Both the position numbers and the translations under genes were made by a program. Shown here one piece after another: positions 61,940 to 64,000 of a stretch of 64,000 nucleotides of DNA. Position 1 is the first letter of the stretch; the number at the start of each line of letters is the position of its first letter. Origin of the DNA: Hyphomicrobiaceae bacterium (GTDB taxonomy: Bacteria > Pseudomonadota > Alphaproteobacteria > Rhizobiales > Hyphomicrobiaceae); assembly GCA_020638055.1 (NCBI GenBank), contig JACKJH010000001.1, positions 992,001-1,056,000 on the forward strand, read 5' to 3'. A model generated the notes under the pieces. That model ran no database searches and was not told the DNA's origin. It was given only the letters and a program-made list of their open reading frames with translations.

Positions 61940-62389
61940 ATGCAACTCACTCGCTTCTCCGACTTTGCCTTGCGCGTGCTGATGTACGTGCATGCCGCGG
62001 GCGATCGTCTCGTCACGATTGAGGAGATCGCGTCGGCCTATCGGGTCTCCAAGCCGCATCTCATGAAGGTGGTCAGCGCGCTCACGCGTGCGGGCTACAT
62101 CACCACTGTGAGAGGGCGGACGGGTGGCATTACACTGGCTCGTTCTGCTGACAAGATCAGGCTCGGCGATGTCGTCAGGCGTACCGAACCGGACTTTGCG
62201 CTTGTTGAGTGTTTCACGACAGGCAGCGAATGTGTGATCGATGGATGCTGCCGTGTTCCCAACATTCTCAGGCGCGCTCTAGACGCCTTTTTGGCCGAGC
62301 TTGATCGCCACACAGTGGCAAGCATTGCGCTCCGTCCCAAGGAATTGCGCGAGACTTTCCCTGAGGCGTTTTCAAAAGCAGATACATGA
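61940..62389 (+). CDS. nsrR: Rrf2-family regulator NsrR
   Basis: A 149-residue protein starting MQLTRFSDFALRVLMYVHAA with GGAGG six bases upstream. The winged helix (IEEIASAYRVSKPHLMKVVS, VRGRTGGITLA) and three cysteines, Cys91 (LVECF), Cys98 (SECVI) and Cys103/104 (GCCRVP), match NsrR, which holds an NO-sensitive Fe-S cluster. Likely controls the RIC-like gene and itself. Overlaps the PAS gene by four bases. Confidence 0.93.
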   Translation: MQLTRFSDFALRVLMYVHAAGDRLVTIEEIASAYRVSKPHLMKVVSALTRAGYITTVRGRTGGITLARSADKIRLGDVVRRTEPDFALVECFTTGSECVIDGCCRVPNILRRALDAFLAELDRHTVASIALRPKELRETFPEAFSKADT

Positions 62390-62850
62390 GCAGTAAGATG
62401 CATGCCACCTCCAACGATACAACCCAAAGCGCGTGGCTTGGCGAATTGGCCGTTACGATCGTGAAGGATGCGCCTGACGCAATTCTCTATTCCGATAACG
62501 AGGGCGTCATCCGCTTCTGGAATGGCGGGTGCGAGCGCATTTTTGGTTTTGGAGCCGCCGAAGCAATCGGCCAATCGCTAGATATCATCATCCCGGAAAA
62601 TCTTCGAGAGAGACATTGGCGCGGTCACCGAGAGACCATTCGGACCGGCCACACCAAATATGGAGCGGGAGATCTTCTTGCGGTTCCTGCGCTTCGCAAG
62701 GACGGTGCGCGTATCTCGGTCGAGTTTTCCATCCTTGCGATCAGGGACGCCAACGAGGTTATCATCGGAATGGCAGCGATCATGCGCGATGTGACCAAGC
62801 GCTTTGAGGAGATCAAAGCCCTGCGCAAGGAGCGCTCAATGCGAGCCTGA
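62386..62850 (+). CDS. PAS-domain protein
   Basis: A 154-residue single PAS domain: VKDAPDAILYSDNEGVIRFW, NGGCERIFGFGAAEAIGQSL, IIPENLRERHWRGHRETI, and the S-box end FSILAIRDANEVIIGMAAIMRDVT. No output domain. Translationally coupled to nsrR, so it may be a redox, haem or ligand sensor feeding into the NO response. Such a partner is unusual for NsrR. Confidence 0.85.
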   Translation: MSSKMHATSNDTTQSAWLGELAVTIVKDAPDAILYSDNEGVIRFWNGGCERIFGFGAAEAIGQSLDIIIPENLRERHWRGHRETIRTGHTKYGAGDLLAVPALRKDGARISVEFSILAIRDANEVIIGMAAIMRDVTKRFEEIKALRKERSMRA

Positions 62851-63245
62851 TTGCTCTGGCATTTTGCGCGTCATTACCTGCGAGACCGTTTTGGGCTTGA
62901 GGGACTGGCGGCTTCAGGAGCAGTTCGTTTCAAGATTTGGGCTGCGGACTTTAAGTGGGTCAATCGTCGTTTTTGGATTGTCGCGTGGTTGATTTTCTGC
63001 CTCATGCTCAGGATCTTTGCGCCCTGACGCGGTGTCTTAGTTTCCTAAAACATGGCCTCCTAGATCGCGTTCACTTTTCACGGAATCGCGAACGCGCTCT
63101 ATTTTCTTTTATTTTGAGCATGTTCTTCACGCCGAACCGCGTACACTTCGGCTGAACATGCTCTAAAACAGGTGCATCATTTTTCGGCTTCGTCGGTCGC
63201 ATTGCGTTACCTTGCTGACGACATCAGCCGAGAACTCGTTTTGAT
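62851..63245. other. Intergenic with family B repeat
   Basis: No gene. The family B repeat fills 63061-63166. Confidence 0.6.
63061..63166 (+). repeat. Dispersed intergenic repeat, family B, copy 2
   Basis: Close copy of 44761-44875: TAGATCGCGTTCACTTTTCA, palindromic AATCGCGAACGCG, TTTTCTTTTATTTTGAGCAT, then TTCTTCACGCCGAACCGCGT and GCTGAACATGCTCTA. Confidence 0.9.
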
Positions 63246-64000
63246 ATGACAGAATCGATGACCAGTGATCTTTCCGCCGAAGACATCGCGCGCTTCGGCG
63301 ATAAGCCGGCTGAGGCCTTCGCGGCGAACATGCAAGCCGTCAAAGACAGGATCGCGGCAGCCTGCCTTCGCTGCGGCCGCCAGTCAGGCGATGTGCGGTT
63401 GCTGCCTGTCACCAAGACGGTGCCCGCTCATATTCTGCGTCACGCTTTCGCGGCTGGGATCACGGACTTCGGAGAGAACAAACTACAAGAAGCGCGAAAC
63501 AAGCAGGAGGTGCTGGCCGATCTGGCTATCCGCTGGAACATCATCGGTCATCTCCAGACCAACAAGGTCAAATATCTTGTCCGTTTCGCGTCGGAGTTTC
63601 ATGCGCTTGACAGTCTTCGGCTGGCGAAGGAACTGAATAGTCGTCTGGACGCACAAGGGCGCGATCTTGACGTGTTTTTGCAGGTAAATACGTCCGGCGA
63701 GTCGAGCAAATATGGCCTGCATCCTGAAGACCTGCTGTCTTTCGTGGAACGCTTGCCGGACTATCCCAGGCTGAAGCCGCGCGGCCTCATGACCTTGGCG
63801 ATTTTCAGCGCGGATACCGAGCGCGTGCGCGTGTGTTTTCGCTTGCTCCGCGATTTGCGGGATCGGGCGGCCGCTGTTCATCCCGGCCTGACGCAGCTAT
63901 CCATGGGGATGTCGGGGGATTACGAGGTCGCGGTTGAGGAAGGTGCCGATGTTGTGCGCGTCGGTCAGGCCATATTCGGCCCGCGTCCGACGCCTGATGC
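63246..64000 (+). CDS. YggS-family PLP homeostasis protein (C terminus beyond window)
   Basis: About 251 residues visible, cut by the window edge near the end of the family. PLP-binding Lys lies in VRLLPVTKTVPAHILRHAF; later ITDFGENKLQEARNKQEVL, WNIIGHLQTNKVKYLVRFA, VFLQVNTSGESSKYGLHPED, RGLMTLAIFS, QLSMGMSGDYEVAVEEGADVVRVGQAIFG. These are the COG0325 signatures. A second ATG at 63258 is possible. Confidence 0.95.
   Translation, partial: MTESMTSDLSAEDIARFGDKPAEAFAANMQAVKDRIAAACLRCGRQSGDVRLLPVTKTVPAHILRHAFAAGITDFGENKLQEARNKQEVLADLAIRWNIIGHLQTNKVKYLVRFASEFHALDSLRLAKELNSRLDAQGRDLDVFLQVNTSGESSKYGLHPEDLLSFVERLPDYPRLKPRGLMTLAIFSADTERVRVCFRLLRDLRDRAAAVHPGLTQLSMGMSGDYEVAVEEGADVVRVGQAIFGPRPTPD

Overview
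This 64 kb window comes from a Hyphomicrobiales-type alphaproteobacterium. The vertically inherited genes are murA, a DUF2948 gene, hisD, a UPF0262 gene, maf, yacG and yggS, in an order and style typical of that group. An orphan SoxYZ-like carrier of the quinoprotein-dehydrogenase kind and a symbiont/methylotroph-style hup cluster suggest a Hyphomicrobium-like organism. That placement is inference from gene content; no database search was possible.

Layout. (1) 1-10.9 kb, minus strand: an almost complete uptake [NiFe]-hydrogenase cluster, hupSLEC then hupDFGHIJK-hypABCD. It has the six-cysteine small subunit of O2-tolerant enzymes. Two sigma-54 promoters precede hupS and hupD, with a terminator between the two transcription units. 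(2) 11.26-27.2 kb: a genomic island in the 3' end of a tRNA-Thr(GGT) gene, bounded by 53-bp direct repeats. Beside its left repeat lies a dead integrase fragment fused to an IS3-type remnant. Cargo: a CodA/AtzC-like amidohydrolase, a branched-chain-type ABC importer with a rare permease-ATPase-ATPase triple fusion, AllF/AllG/AllH-like proteins, carbamate kinase, and a gamma-glutamyltransferase-family protein resembling oxamate amidohydrolase. GntR and TetR regulators and candidate shared operators are also present. Together they suggest import of a (cyclic) ureide, carbamoyl transfer to phosphate with ATP recovery, and hydrolysis of the oxamate-like leftover. (3) 27.2-41.5 kb: housekeeping genes, a cyclase/Crp-type pair, a secreted nuclease, the SoxYZ-like carrier, and modABC with a ModE-type regulator. 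(4) 41.8-52.2 kb: a second, decayed mobile region beside tRNA-Ser(GGA). It has a truncated integrase, phage scraps, then an unusual toxin-like locus: a HlyC-type acyltransferase gene diverging from DUF4261, Imm11-like and a large protein joining an N-terminal AHH nuclease-like motif to RTX/EF-hand-like calcium repeats. This block lies between two imperfect 46-bp direct repeats. A GSU2403-type nucleotidyltransferase with an operator-like palindrome on its start codon follows. (5) 52.8-59.1 kb: a nitrogen-assimilation run behind a third sigma-54 promoter, nirB-nirD-formate/nitrite transporter, a PP2C-kinase fusion, and cyanase. (6) 59-64 kb: large palindromes, a pRiA4b ORF-3 protein, a RIC-like di-iron protein, ferredoxin, NsrR-PAS, and yggS (cut by the window end).

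At least two families of roughly 100-bp dispersed intergenic repeats punctuate the window. One copy lies inside the tRNA-Thr island. The best candidates for something new are the HlyC/AHH-RTX/Imm11/DUF4261 cassette and the tRNA-Thr ureide/oxamate island.
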